Source of the DNA: Gordonia phthalatica
GTDB lineage: Bacteria > Actinomycetota > Actinomycetes > Mycobacteriales > Mycobacteriaceae
DNA length: 64,000 bases
Direction: 5' to 3'
Assembly: GCF_001305675.1 (NCBI RefSeq)
Contig: NZ_CP011853.1
Location: 434,001-498,000 of the forward strand
Translations under genes and position numbers: made by a program
The notes under the pieces: generated by a model
Databases searched by the model: none
The model's input: the letters and a program-made list of their open reading frames with translations, nothing else
What the model was told of the DNA's origin: nothing
Shown: one piece after another, positions 18,321 to 26,014 of the stretch
How positions within the stretch are numbered: the first letter of the stretch is position 1
How the letters are laid out: every line of letters begins with the position of its first letter

Positions 18321-19114
18321 TCGCGGCCGTATTCTTGATGGCCCTGGCGGGGGTCGTCGTGTTGTGGCCGGTCCCCGAGGTGCATCGTCGACTGGCTTCG
18401 GTGGCCGGAGTCTCCGAGCGCGGACCGGGTGGTCGTTGGGATCCGTGGACGGCGGTGTGGGCAGGCCCGGTCGCGGCGGTCGTGACTTTCGGTCCGGCGC
18501 CGGCGATCGCCGCGATGCTGGTCGCGGGATTGGTGACGAGACAGCGGCGACGGGCGGAGCGGGCCGCGGAAGCCGATCGGGACCTGCGGAATCTGACGGC
18601 GGCGCTGGCGGTGATGGGCGCCGAGCTGTCGGTCGGAGCGCCCGTCGTTCAGGCATGTCGGGCGGCGGCGTCGGAACTGGTGTCGGCCGACGGCGACGGA
18701 CCGGTGGGGCTCGAACTGTCCCGGATGGCCGCTCGCGCCGAACTCGGCGGCACCCCGGGTATCGCCTCCACGACGTCGGCTGCCGTCCGACGCTTCGCCG
18801 AGGCGTGGTCGACGTCGCTGCGGTACGGCCTGCCGATCGGCGATGTCTTGGCGGCGCTGCGGGCGGACCTGGTGGCGCGGCAGGAGTTCGCAGCTCGCAC
18901 GCGGGCGGGTCTCGCCGGTCCGCGCGCGACCGCAGGGGTCCTGGCCGGCCTCCCGATCCTCGGGTTGCTCCTCGGCGAGGCGATGGGCGCCGGACCGGTC
19001 GGCGTGCTGCTGCGGACCTCCGTCGGCGGGATCCTGCTGGTGATCGGGACCGGGCTGTCCGTCGGGGGCGTGCTGTGGTCCGCGCGGATCACTGATCAGG
19101 TGGTGTCGCGATGA
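18317..19114 (+). CDS. tadB: Tad pilus membrane protein TadB
   Basis: A 265-residue protein, matching Rv3658c (266). Hydrophobic segments lie near the N terminus, around residues 45-75 and in two C-terminal helices (TAGVLAGLPILGLLLG and GILLVIGTGLSVGGVLW). The middle holds the T2SS-F-type cytoplasmic helical domain (LRNLTAALAVMGAELSVGAP). It forms the inner-membrane platform with TadC. Starts inside the tadA stop. Confidence 0.9.
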   Translation: MIAAVFLMALAGVVVLWPVPEVHRRLASVAGVSERGPGGRWDPWTAVWAGPVAAVVTFGPAPAIAAMLVAGLVTRQRRRAERAAEADRDLRNLTAALAVMGAELSVGAPVVQACRAAASELVSADGDGPVGLELSRMAARAELGGTPGIASTTSAAVRRFAEAWSTSLRYGLPIGDVLAALRADLVARQEFAARTRAGLAGPRATAGVLAGLPILGLLLGEAMGAGPVGVLLRTSVGGILLVIGTGLSVGGVLWSARITDQVVSR

Positions 19115-19680
19115 CGCTGGTCCTGATCCTGGCGGCCGCCGCGGTCATCGCCTGGCCGCCGCCCGACTGGGTCTTGCAGCGCGTCGTCGGCAGTTCGGGA
19201 CCGCAAGGGCAGGAGCCCGAGGGCGCGGGCGATCCCGATCCCTTCGACCTCGCCGCCGGCTACGACACCCTCGCCGTCTGCCTCCGTGCCGGACTGCCCG
19301 TCGCGACGGCCGCACAGGTGGCGGCACACGCGTCCCCGCCGACGCTCGGGCGGTCGTTCCTGCGGGCCGCAGACCTCCTGGCGCTCGGCTCCGACCCGGA
19401 GCGGGCGTGGGCCGCCCACCGATCCGATGATGACGACTTCGCCGACCTGGCCGCCCTGATCCGTCGCGCCTCCCGCGCGGGAGCGGCTCTCGCGGAGGCG
19501 ATCTCGGGCTTCGCCGACGGGACGCGTCGTCGTGCCGAGAACGAGGCCCTGGAGGCCGCCGAGCGCGCAGGCGTCAAGATCAGCGGTCCGCTGGGCCTGT
19601 GCTTCCTGCCCGCATTCGTATGCCTCGGAATCGTGCCGGTGGTGATCGGATTGGCGTCGGATCTGCTGGTCGGGTTGTGA
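19111..19680 (+). CDS. tadC: Tad pilus membrane protein TadC
   Basis: A 189-residue protein, the length of Rv3657c. One N-terminal membrane helix, a T2SS-F helical domain (LAVCLRAGLPVATAAQVAA ... AALIRRASRAGAALAEAIS) and a C-terminal membrane helix (PLGLCFLPAFVCLGIVPVVI). Overlaps the tadB stop. In M. tuberculosis the pilin gene follows directly; here 1.5 kb of unrelated genes intervene. Confidence 0.9.
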   Translation: MTLVLILAAAAVIAWPPPDWVLQRVVGSSGPQGQEPEGAGDPDPFDLAAGYDTLAVCLRAGLPVATAAQVAAHASPPTLGRSFLRAADLLALGSDPERAWAAHRSDDDDFADLAALIRRASRAGAALAEAISGFADGTRRRAENEALEAAERAGVKISGPLGLCFLPAFVCLGIVPVVIGLASDLLVGL

Positions 19681-19683
19681 GGT

Positions 19684-20082
19684 GTGGACGGCTTCGGAGC
19701 GAACGATGACTTGCCGATTGACGTGCGCGTCATTGCGCGGACGGGTGGCACCCGAGACGACGGGCGTGTGCTGTCGCGAGAGCAGCTCGAGGGATGGGGC
19801 AAGGTCGCGCCGGACCGGAATGGCGAACGCTGGACGTACTTCGACGAGTTTCCGGACGAACGGCGCATCGCTGAGTGGCTTCGAGAGCGAGGGGTGATCG
19901 TGCGATCGGTGGATGAGTGTCGGCGAGGAGTGATCGATGCGCGAGCTACGAACGGCAGCGCCCGGGATGCTGCGGCGGCGGTTGCGTCGGCTTTGGTCGA
20001 AGTCGGGGTCAACCTTGATGAGATCGTCGTGCTGATCAGGGGTGGCCGCCAGTGTGTGGCAGTAGGATGGCGGCGTGAGTAG
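19684..20082 (+). CDS. Unknown protein inserted in the Tad locus, gene 1 of a pair
   Basis: A 132-residue acidic, charged protein starting at GTG three bases after tadC. Visible segments are DDGRVLSREQLEGWGKV, RWTYFDEFPDERRIAEWL and VNLDEIVVLIRGGRQCVAVG, with no signal peptide or membrane helix. I recognise no family. It overlaps the next gene by 8 bases, suggesting that the two act together. Size, polarity and pairing resemble a detached effector domain with a cognate partner, but that is a guess. Local codon use is less GC3-extreme than tadC. Confidence 0.6.
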   Translation: MDGFGANDDLPIDVRVIARTGGTRDDGRVLSREQLEGWGKVAPDRNGERWTYFDEFPDERRIAEWLRERGVIVRSVDECRRGVIDARATNGSARDAAAAVASALVEVGVNLDEIVVLIRGGRQCVAVGWRRE

Positions 20083-20380
20083 CCGCGAGGTGGTGTTCGC
20101 CGCAAGTTCAGGACCTGGTCCTGAACAGTTGGAGGCTGCCGTCGACGCGCTGGGCGAGTTCGGCGACGCATGGTTGGTGGCATATCGGGGGGCCGCTGAG
20201 GTTCCCGAGTTCCCGACCAGGCTCGTGTTCGAAGGCGCTGATCGGGTGGAGTTCGCTGAGCGAGCCGTCGACTGCATCAAGAAGAAGTTCGATGTCGAAG
20301 TGATCACCGGCGCCGAACTCGAAGAGCGATTCGGTCATCGTTACGGAAGCAAGGGGTCGGTGCCGTTCCGCGTCGCCTGA
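20075..20380 (+). CDS. Unknown protein inserted in the Tad locus, gene 2 of a pair
   Basis: A 101-residue soluble protein. It begins with GTG, 6 bases after a TAGGAT box (20,063-20,068) inside the upstream gene, so it can be transcribed separately as a leaderless message. The sequence alternates strands and helices (EQLEAAVDALGEFGDAWLVA, AERAVDCIKKKFDVEVITGA) and ends SVPFRVA. I recognise no family. Its own promoter inside the partner gene is compatible with an antidote or immunity role, which is unproven. Confidence 0.6.
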   Translation: MSSREVVFAASSGPGPEQLEAAVDALGEFGDAWLVAYRGAAEVPEFPTRLVFEGADRVEFAERAVDCIKKKFDVEVITGAELEERFGHRYGSKGSVPFRVA

Positions 20381-20458
20381 GGCCGCTTGTCATTCAACCA
20401 GCAGATTCTGCGGTTGCAGCACTTCCCGAAGCGTGTGGGTCGAGCGCACGCTCGATCC

Positions 20459-21067
20459 ATGAAAACGCACGCAGTCATCCGATGGACCACCGCGGTGGTC
20501 GCGGCTGCACTCGTGGTGGGCGGGGCCACCGCGTGCAACAGCGACACCGGCACAGCGGATACCGCCGGCTCCTCCCCACCCGTCGTCACCGTGACGGAGA
20601 CGGCGCCGGTCACCGCCACCTCCCCGGCAACAGACACGACGCCGGAGACGGTGGCTCCGACCGAGTCCGCTGCGCCCACTGTCACTGCGACCCGGCCGGT
20701 CGTCACTGAGCAGCCGACCAGCGAGCCGTCGTCGACGCATCCGCTGGCGGACTACTACGGCTACTGGCGCGGGCACGGTCGACAGCTGACACTGAACCCG
20801 AACGGCACCGCGACCGTAGTCCTCGCCGATGGGGCCGAAGACGTCGAGAACTGGACGGCTGACTGGGGCTCGGCGGGTGACGGCATCCGGATCACGCTCG
20901 TGACGATGACGAATCGGCACGGGCCGCCCCTGGGGTACTCGAGCGGTCAGTCGTTCACCGGGTCGATCCAACCCTCCGAGGAGGATGGTGTCACCGTCTT
21001 GCACATGCTGAACTTCGGCGACTGGTGCTCGGCCAGGTTCGGGAATTCGAGAACCTGCGGGGCCTGA
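20459..21067 (+). CDS. Secreted or lipid-anchored protein with Thr/Pro-rich stalk
   Basis: A 202-residue protein. The ATG of MKTHAVIRW starts an N-terminal signal with a membrane-spanning stretch ending GGATAC, a weak lipobox (Ala instead of Leu at -3). Residues 35-95 are a Thr/Val/Pro/Glu-rich stalk. The rest is a small beta-rich domain (DYYGYWRGHGRQLTLNPNG ... DWGSAGDGIRITL ... FGDWCSARFGNSRTCGA) with two Cys. Probably surface exposed. Family not recognised. It lies between tadC and the pilin gene. Confidence 0.75.
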   Translation: MKTHAVIRWTTAVVAAALVVGGATACNSDTGTADTAGSSPPVVTVTETAPVTATSPATDTTPETVAPTESAAPTVTATRPVVTEQPTSEPSSTHPLADYYGYWRGHGRQLTLNPNGTATVVLADGAEDVENWTADWGSAGDGIRITLVTMTNRHGPPLGYSSGQSFTGSIQPSEEDGVTVLHMLNFGDWCSARFGNSRTCGA

Positions 21068-21170
21068 TCTGCGACACGCCGACGCGTGCCTTTCGGAACC
21101 GAACCGTCCTCCGCTGCGTCTAAAGGAGTGCAAGCACCCACGGGTGGAGGATCGGACTTCAGGGGATGTC

Positions 21171-21392
21171 ATGGCTATCGGAGAGGCGATTGCGCAGCGC
21201 TGCAGGGAGATCGGGGATCTCACGATGCGGCTCGCTGCCGACGAAGAGGGCATGAGCACAGCGGAATACGCAATAGGGACTATTGCGGCGGCGGCCTTCG
21301 GGGCGCTGCTGTACACGGTGGTCACCGGCGACTCGGTGATGAGTGCGTTGACCGGCATCATCGGCAAGGCGCTCAGCACCACGACGGGGTGA
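21171..21392 (+). CDS. Flp-type pilin (DUF4244, Rv3656c-like)
   Basis: A 73-residue precursor. After 27 residues comes the class-III prepilin site EEG/MSTAEY, with Glu at +5 and Tyr at +6, followed by one hydrophobic helix (AIGTIAAAAFGALLYTVVTG) and a short tail. TadA, TadB and TadC in this cluster would assemble it once a prepilin peptidase cuts after Gly27. Start ATG at 21,171 follows CAGGGGA at 4 bases; a GTG nine codons earlier is less likely. No peptidase gene is in the window. Confidence 0.9.
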   Translation: MAIGEAIAQRCREIGDLTMRLAADEEGMSTAEYAIGTIAAAAFGALLYTVVTGDSVMSALTGIIGKALSTTTG

Positions 21393-21395
21393 GCG

Positions 21396-21794
21396 GTGAT
21401 GCGCCGGGTCGTCGTGCTCGCGCGCCGACTGCGATGCGACGAGGCGGGCATGGTCTCGGTGGAGGCCGCGTATGCGATGGCGGCGATCGCGGTATTCCTG
21501 CTGCTCGGCGTCGGAGCGGTGATGGGGGTGTCGGCGCAGATCCGCTGTACCGATGCGGCACGGGAGGTGGCGCGGCTGACGGCGGCGGGCGTCGAGTCCG
21601 CGCGGCGCGTCGGGGCGGCGGTCGCGCCGAAGGGGGCTGGGATCGAGGTGGGCGGTGATGCCGACCAAGTGGTTGTCGTGGTGTCGGTCGACGTTCCGCT
21701 CCTGCCGATGGTCGAGGTGTCGGCGCGAGCCGTCGCCGCGCGGGAACCGGACGGCGTCGAGGCCGGCGGGGCGGCGTCTGGTGAAACGGAATGA
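21396..21794 (+). CDS. TadE-like minor pilin (Rv3655c-like)
   Basis: A 132-residue protein with CDEAG/MVSVEAAYA, again a prepilin-like cut with Glu at +5, a hydrophobic helix (AAIAVFLLLGVGAVMGVSA) and a periplasmic tail rich in Val and Ala. TadE-type pseudopilins form the pilus base. The start is GTG or the adjacent ATG, 3 bases behind the pilin stop. It overlaps the following gene by 14 bases. Confidence 0.85.
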   Translation: MMRRVVVLARRLRCDEAGMVSVEAAYAMAAIAVFLLLGVGAVMGVSAQIRCTDAAREVARLTAAGVESARRVGAAVAPKGAGIEVGGDADQVVVVVSVDVPLLPMVEVSARAVAAREPDGVEAGGAASGETE

Positions 21795-22137
21795 CGAGGG
21801 CTTCTCGACGGTTGCCGGCGCCGGCGTGATCGCTGGACTCGCCTTCCTGCTGGTGGCGGCGCTGTACCTGGGCGGAGCGGTCGTCGCCCGGCATCGGGCG
21901 CAGTCGGCGGCGGATCTGTCGGCATTGGCCGGTGCGTCGGCGCAGCTGTCGGGCGACGGCGACGGCTGCGAGGAGGCGACGCGTCTGGTGGCGAGGCAGG
22001 ACGGAGCGCCGCGGATCATCGACTGCATCGTCGACGGCGACGACGTTCAGGTCCGCGTCGCAGTGTCGGTTCGACTGGGGCGGTTCGGGGTCCACGATGC
22101 GACGGCCGTCGCACGGGCCGGACCGGTGGAGGCGTGA
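21781..22137 (+). CDS. TadE-related secretory protein (Rv3654c-like)
   Basis: A 118-residue protein with GTG start inside the previous gene. NDEGFSTVAGAG precedes a hydrophobic helix (GVIAGLAFLLVAALYLGGA) and a TadG/TadE-like tail RHRAQSAADLSALAGA, typical of helicase-neighbourhood TadE-like proteins. It lacks Glu at +5, so processing by prepilin peptidase is uncertain. Two Cys (DGCEEA and IDCIV) may pair outside the membrane. Its end is 8 bases from the helicase gene on the other strand. Confidence 0.85.
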   Translation: MKRNDEGFSTVAGAGVIAGLAFLLVAALYLGGAVVARHRAQSAADLSALAGASAQLSGDGDGCEEATRLVARQDGAPRIIDCIVDGDDVQVRVAVSVRLGRFGVHDATAVARAGPVEA

Positions 22138-22145
22138 CCCGATGC

Positions 22146-24458
22146 TCAGGCGTGCAGTCGTCCGACCAGGCGGAGGAGCTTGATCGCGTGCTCCTTGTCG
22201 AGCGGCTCGTTGCCGTTGCCGCACTTGGGGGACTGCACGCACGACGGGCAGCCCGACGTGCACGTGCACGAGGAGACGGCGACGTCGGTGGCCGCGATCC
22301 AGTCGGTGAAGGCCTCGTAGCCGCGGTCGGCGAACCCGGCGCCGCCCGGGTAGCCGTCGTAGACGAAGACCGTCGGCAGCCCCGTCCCGGGATGCAGTGC
22401 GGTCGAGAGGCCGCCGATGTCCCAGCGGTCGCAGGTCGCGACCAGACCGAGCATGCCGATGGCGGCGTGCTCGGCCGCGTGCAGGGCGCCGGGGAACTTG
22501 TCGAGAGCGATGCCCGCGTCGATCATCGACTCGGGGGTGATCGTGTACATCACCGCGCGAGTGGTGAGCGTGTGTTCGGGAAGGTCGAGGGGGACGGAGT
22601 CGAGGATCTCTCCCGACAGGGCTTTGCGCAGGTAGCCGACGACCTGGTTCGTGACCTCGACGGAAACGCTCGCGACCGTGAGCGGCCCGAAACTGCGTCG
22701 ATCGTGGGTCTCGATGATCGTGACATCGCTGACTTCACGGGCCGAGGTGGTCCAGTCGGGCTCCTCGGGGTGGGCCAGGGCCAGGCCGTCGTCGAGATCG
22801 AGCTCGTCGATCACGAAGCTCTCGCCCTGATGCAGGTAGACGGCGCCGGAATAGACGGACGTCATCGCGCGGGCGGTGTCGACGGTGCCGAGGAGTCGGG
22901 AACTGGTGGCGTCGACGATCAGCACCTGCCCGCCGATGCCGCCGCGGATGTCGATGTCGCCGTGCGGATCCAGGCCCGCGGCCGCGTACCAGCCGGCCTT
23001 GCGGCGCTTGAGCCGCCCTTCAGCGGTCAGGTCGGCGACCACCTGTTCCGCGTGAAACATCGCGACGTCGTCCTCGGTCAGCGGGAATTCTGCTGCGGCG
23101 CAGAGCATGTGCGGACCCAGGACGTAGGGGTTGGTGGGGTCGGTGACGGTCGCCTCGACGGACCGGTTCAGCAGCGCGTCGGGGTGGTGGACCAGGTAGG
23201 TGTCGAGCGGGTCGTCGCGCGCGATCATCACGACGATCGACCCCTCGCCGCGTCGACCGGCACGACCGGCCTGCTGCCAGAACGACGCGACGGTCCCCGG
23301 GTAGCCTGCGACGACCACCGCGTCCAGGCCCGAGATGTCGACGCCGAGCTCGAGGGCGTTGGTGGTCGCGACGCCGAGGAGCTCGCCCTCGGAGATGGCG
23401 TGCTCGAGCTTGCGGCGGTCGTCGGCGAGGTATCCGGCGCGATAGGCGGCGATGCGGGGGACCAACTCGGGTGCGGTCTCGGCGAGGATCTGCTTGGCGC
23501 GCACGGCGGTGATCTCCACGCCGCGACGGCTGCGGACGAAGCAGAGGGTGCGGGCGCCCTCGATGACGAAGTCGGCGAGCAGTCGGGCCGCCTCGGAACC
23601 CGCGGATCGGCGGACGGGCGCGTCGTTCTCGCCGGTGACCTCGTCCAGGAAGCCGGGCTCCCACATGGCGACCGTCCGGGCGCCGTGCGGTGAGGCGTCC
23701 TCGGTGACGGCGACGACGTCCTCACCGATCAGCCGGGACAGCGCCTGTGCGGGATTCGACACCGTCGCACTGGCGCCGATGACCACCGGATCGGCGCCGT
23801 ACTTGCGGGCGATCCGCAGGGTCCGCTGCAGGACGAGCGCGGTGTGCGAGCCGAAGACGCCGCGATAGTGGTGGCACTCGTCGACGACGATGTACTTCAG
23901 CCTGGCGAAGAACGCGCGCCACCGCGGATGGGTGGAGGTGATGCCGATCTGCAACATGTCGGGGTTGGTGAAGATCCACCGCGAATGCATGCGCGCCCAC
24001 TGTCGCAGCTCCGAATCGGTGTCGCCGTCGTACGACGAGGGTGCCAGATGCATGAACTCGGGACGACCGGCGATCAACTGCGCCACCGAGCGCAGCTGGT
24101 CGGTGCCGAGCGCCTTGGTCGGAGAGAGGTACAGCGCCGTCGAAGCGGGGTCTTCGGCGAAGGTCGTCAGGACGGGGAGCTGGTAGGCGAGCGACTTGCC
24201 CGAGGCGGTGCCGGTGCAGATGCAGACGTGGCGACCCTCGTGCGCGAGCGTCGCGGCGTCGGACTGGTGGCGCCACGGCTTCGTCAGGCCGCGTTCGACG
24301 AAGGCGTCGCGCACCGCGGGATGCACCCAGGCGGGCCAGTCGGTGAATTCGGCCAACCGTGAATCGATCACGGCCATGTGTGTCAGCGGGGAGGTCTCCT
24401 CAGGAACTCCGGCGAGAGTGCGACTGAGCAGTTCTCTGCCGTAGTTGGCCTGCCCCAT
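22146..24458 (-). CDS. DEAH-box helicase with DUF1998 zinc domain, MrfA-like (Rv3649-like)
   Basis: A 770-residue SF2 helicase, the size of Rv3649 (771). Motifs: I CTGTASGKSLAYQLP, II VVDECHHYRG, III GASATVSNP, V TNALELGVDISGLDA, VI QQAGRAGRRG. The C-terminal DUF1998 region has four Cys (CTCTSGCPSCVQSPKCG) for zinc. MrfA of Bacillus, with this architecture, works in excision of mitomycin lesions. The start MGQANYGRELL fits the family length. TATCAT (24,506-24,511) is a plausible -10 box. The gene shares the cspA intergenic region. Confidence 0.93.
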   Translation of the reverse strand: MGQANYGRELLSRTLAGVPEETSPLTHMAVIDSRLAEFTDWPAWVHPAVRDAFVERGLTKPWRHQSDAATLAHEGRHVCICTGTASGKSLAYQLPVLTTFAEDPASTALYLSPTKALGTDQLRSVAQLIAGRPEFMHLAPSSYDGDTDSELRQWARMHSRWIFTNPDMLQIGITSTHPRWRAFFARLKYIVVDECHHYRGVFGSHTALVLQRTLRIARKYGADPVVIGASATVSNPAQALSRLIGEDVVAVTEDASPHGARTVAMWEPGFLDEVTGENDAPVRRSAGSEAARLLADFVIEGARTLCFVRSRRGVEITAVRAKQILAETAPELVPRIAAYRAGYLADDRRKLEHAISEGELLGVATTNALELGVDISGLDAVVVAGYPGTVASFWQQAGRAGRRGEGSIVVMIARDDPLDTYLVHHPDALLNRSVEATVTDPTNPYVLGPHMLCAAAEFPLTEDDVAMFHAEQVVADLTAEGRLKRRKAGWYAAAGLDPHGDIDIRGGIGGQVLIVDATSSRLLGTVDTARAMTSVYSGAVYLHQGESFVIDELDLDDGLALAHPEEPDWTTSAREVSDVTIIETHDRRSFGPLTVASVSVEVTNQVVGYLRKALSGEILDSVPLDLPEHTLTTRAVMYTITPESMIDAGIALDKFPGALHAAEHAAIGMLGLVATCDRWDIGGLSTALHPGTGLPTVFVYDGYPGGAGFADRGYEAFTDWIAATDVAVSSCTCTSGCPSCVQSPKCGNGNEPLDKEHAIKLLRLVGRLHA

Positions 24459-24761
24459 CGTGTTTCGCGTCCTGACGTCGTGGATTGGAAGCTCCCGAAT
24501 CACCCATGATACGCAGGGACTTAGGGCCCTAATCGGCGTGTCGGTGAGCGACCTGCCGCACAAGGGTGTCATTGCGGCCGGGAACATGCTTAGCTTGTGG
24601 TGGTCGCAAGCTCAGCCCAGGCAGAGTTCGTTGCGGCCGGTGTACTGCAGTTGGTTCCATCGCCACCCGGCGAGGCTCGTTGAAGTATGGCGGTCGGAAC
24701 AGGCCCCCGTCGCGGCTCCGTTGCGGCGGGAGATGCAATGCAATGTAAAGGAATGCAGTAA
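24459..24761 (+). promoter_or_regulatory. Divergent promoter region and long cspA leader
   Basis: About 300 bases without a gene. On the plus strand TAGCTT near 24,593-24,598 would give a cspA leader of roughly 160 bases, starting with an AGCTTG(N9)CAAGCT hairpin and containing TTGCGGC three times (24,571, 24,628 and 24,721). Long structured leaders are usual for cold-shock genes. The minus strand carries the helicase promoter. Confidence 0.5.
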
Positions 24762-24965
24762 ATGGCACAGGGAACTGTGAAGTGGTTCAACGCGGAGAAG
24801 GGCTTCGGATTCATCGCGCCTGACGACGGCGACGCCGATGTCTTCGTCCACTACTCCGAGATCCAGGGCAACGGCTTCCGCACCCTGGAAGAGGACCAGC
24901 GCGTGGAGTTCGAGGTCGGTCAGGGCACCAAGGGCCCGCAGGCCACCGGCGTTCACGCCCTCTAA
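24762..24965 (+). CDS. cspA: Cold shock protein CspA
   Basis: A 67-residue single cold-shock domain, the full family length. RNP1 is KGFGFIAP and RNP2 is DVFVHYSEI; MAQGTVKWFNAEKGFG is the classic start. It binds single-stranded RNA and DNA and melts secondary structure. The homologue Rv3648c sits next to the helicase in M. tuberculosis too. The gene ends in a strong intrinsic terminator. Confidence 0.97.
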   Translation: MAQGTVKWFNAEKGFGFIAPDDGDADVFVHYSEIQGNGFRTLEEDQRVEFEVGQGTKGPQATGVHAL

Positions 24966-25005
24966 GTCTCCACTGAACCCGTCAGGGTTCGACTAAAGAC
25001 TTCTT

Positions 25006-25050
25006 CCGGACTCCCGGACCGCGTCAGCGGCCGGGAGTCCGGTCTTTTTT
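25006..25050 (+). terminator. Intrinsic terminator of cspA
   Basis: A 12-bp stem (25,006-25,017 with 25,031-25,042), extended inward by a CCGC/GCGG stem, and followed by GGTCTTTTTT. It starts about 40 bases after the cspA stop and is the best rho-independent terminator in the window. Confidence 0.93.
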
Positions 25051-25104
25051 GGTTTCAGGTCCGACGGCGGCGCGCCCGACGTCGAGCCGCACCACGTCTG
25101 ACCG

Positions 25105-25170
25105 AGTCGCACCGCTTTCAGTTCCCGCACTCGGTCGCGACCGAGTGCGGGAGACACAAGTGGTGCGACT
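25105..25170. repeat. Nested perfect inverted repeats
   Basis: An inner perfect palindrome of 30 bases (25,123-25,152, half-site TCCCGCACTCGGTCG) is enclosed by a second inverted repeat, AGTCGCACC (25,105-25,113) with GGTGCGACT (25,162-25,170). The motif TGGTGCGA recurs at 25,161 and again near 25,190. It lies between the cspA terminator and the next promoter, so it is neither of those. Confidence 0.7.
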
Positions 25171-25251
25171 GGATGCGGACTGGTGCGAAGACAGCCGCTC
25201 GCATCACGCCACAGAGACCGAACTGTCACATTGGGGCCGTACGATGTACGC

Positions 25252-25827
25252 GTGAGTCAGATGTCGCTTTTCTCTGCGGAGATTGAAGATCCCGCGATCG
25301 CGGATCTCGCTGGATTGCTTGCGGCACAAGGTCAGTCGGTCCACACGAGTTGGGGTGCCCGGGTGTCGGTGGTCGTCGCCGACCAGTGGCGTGCCGACGA
25401 GATCTGCGATGAGATCCGCGGTGCGGGTCTCGAGGCGGAGATCGTCGAATCCGAAGAGGGCAAGCCGATCGCCCGGACCGAGGCGAACCCGCGGATCACG
25501 GCGCTGCATCGCGCGTGGACCACCGGCGCGGTGAAGTCGGTACCCGAGGGCTGGACGCCCACTCCGCACGCTCTGCGGCTGTGGACCCTGGCCGGCGGTC
25601 GTCCCGACGGCGCGCACTACGTTCTGGGCCTGGATCCGACCGCCCCTGAGACTTACGCGCCGCTGTCGACCGCGCTGATGCGCACCGGGATCGCGCCCAC
25701 CCTGATCGGCACTCGCGGCGGCAACCCGGGCTTGCGGATCTCGAACCGGAAGCGGATCACCCGACTCGCGGAGACGGTGGGGATCGCACCCGACGGCGCG
25801 CCGACGGGAGAATGGCCGGTCGGCTGA
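25252..25827 (+). CDS. Conserved hypothetical protein (Rv3647c-like)
   Basis: A 191-residue soluble protein, nearly the length of Rv3647c (192), in the same place before topA. TACGAT (25,240-25,245) is 6 bases before the GTG, so the message is probably leaderless. Recognisable stretches are WGARVSVVVADQWRADEI, ALHRAWTTGAVKSVPEGWTP and ALRLWTLAGGRPDGAHYVLG. It looks like an alpha/beta protein without catalytic motifs. The family is conserved in Mycobacteriales and unassigned. Confidence 0.85.
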   Translation: MSQMSLFSAEIEDPAIADLAGLLAAQGQSVHTSWGARVSVVVADQWRADEICDEIRGAGLEAEIVESEEGKPIARTEANPRITALHRAWTTGAVKSVPEGWTPTPHALRLWTLAGGRPDGAHYVLGLDPTAPETYAPLSTALMRTGIAPTLIGTRGGNPGLRISNRKRITRLAETVGIAPDGAPTGEWPVG

Positions 25828-25962
25828 CCGGACGTTCCGCCGGCCCGGTGATTCGACGGGGCGCTGTCGCCACTGTCGTCGTTTGATCGTCCGATGCTGC
25901 TGCGCATGTCGCGGGACCTACGACCCACCCCGTCTATCTGGGGTGACGTGCAGAACACACGT

Positions 25963-25970
25963 TATATAAG
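25963..25970 (+). promoter_or_regulatory. Candidate -10 region of topA
   Basis: TATATAAG lies about 50 bases before the topA start in a local AT-rich patch, and AAGGG precedes the GTG by 6 bases. Matched by eye. Confidence 0.45.
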
Positions 25971-26014
25971 GTACAACGGCATCGAGCAGCAATACTTCGA
26001 ACTGAAGGGCACCC

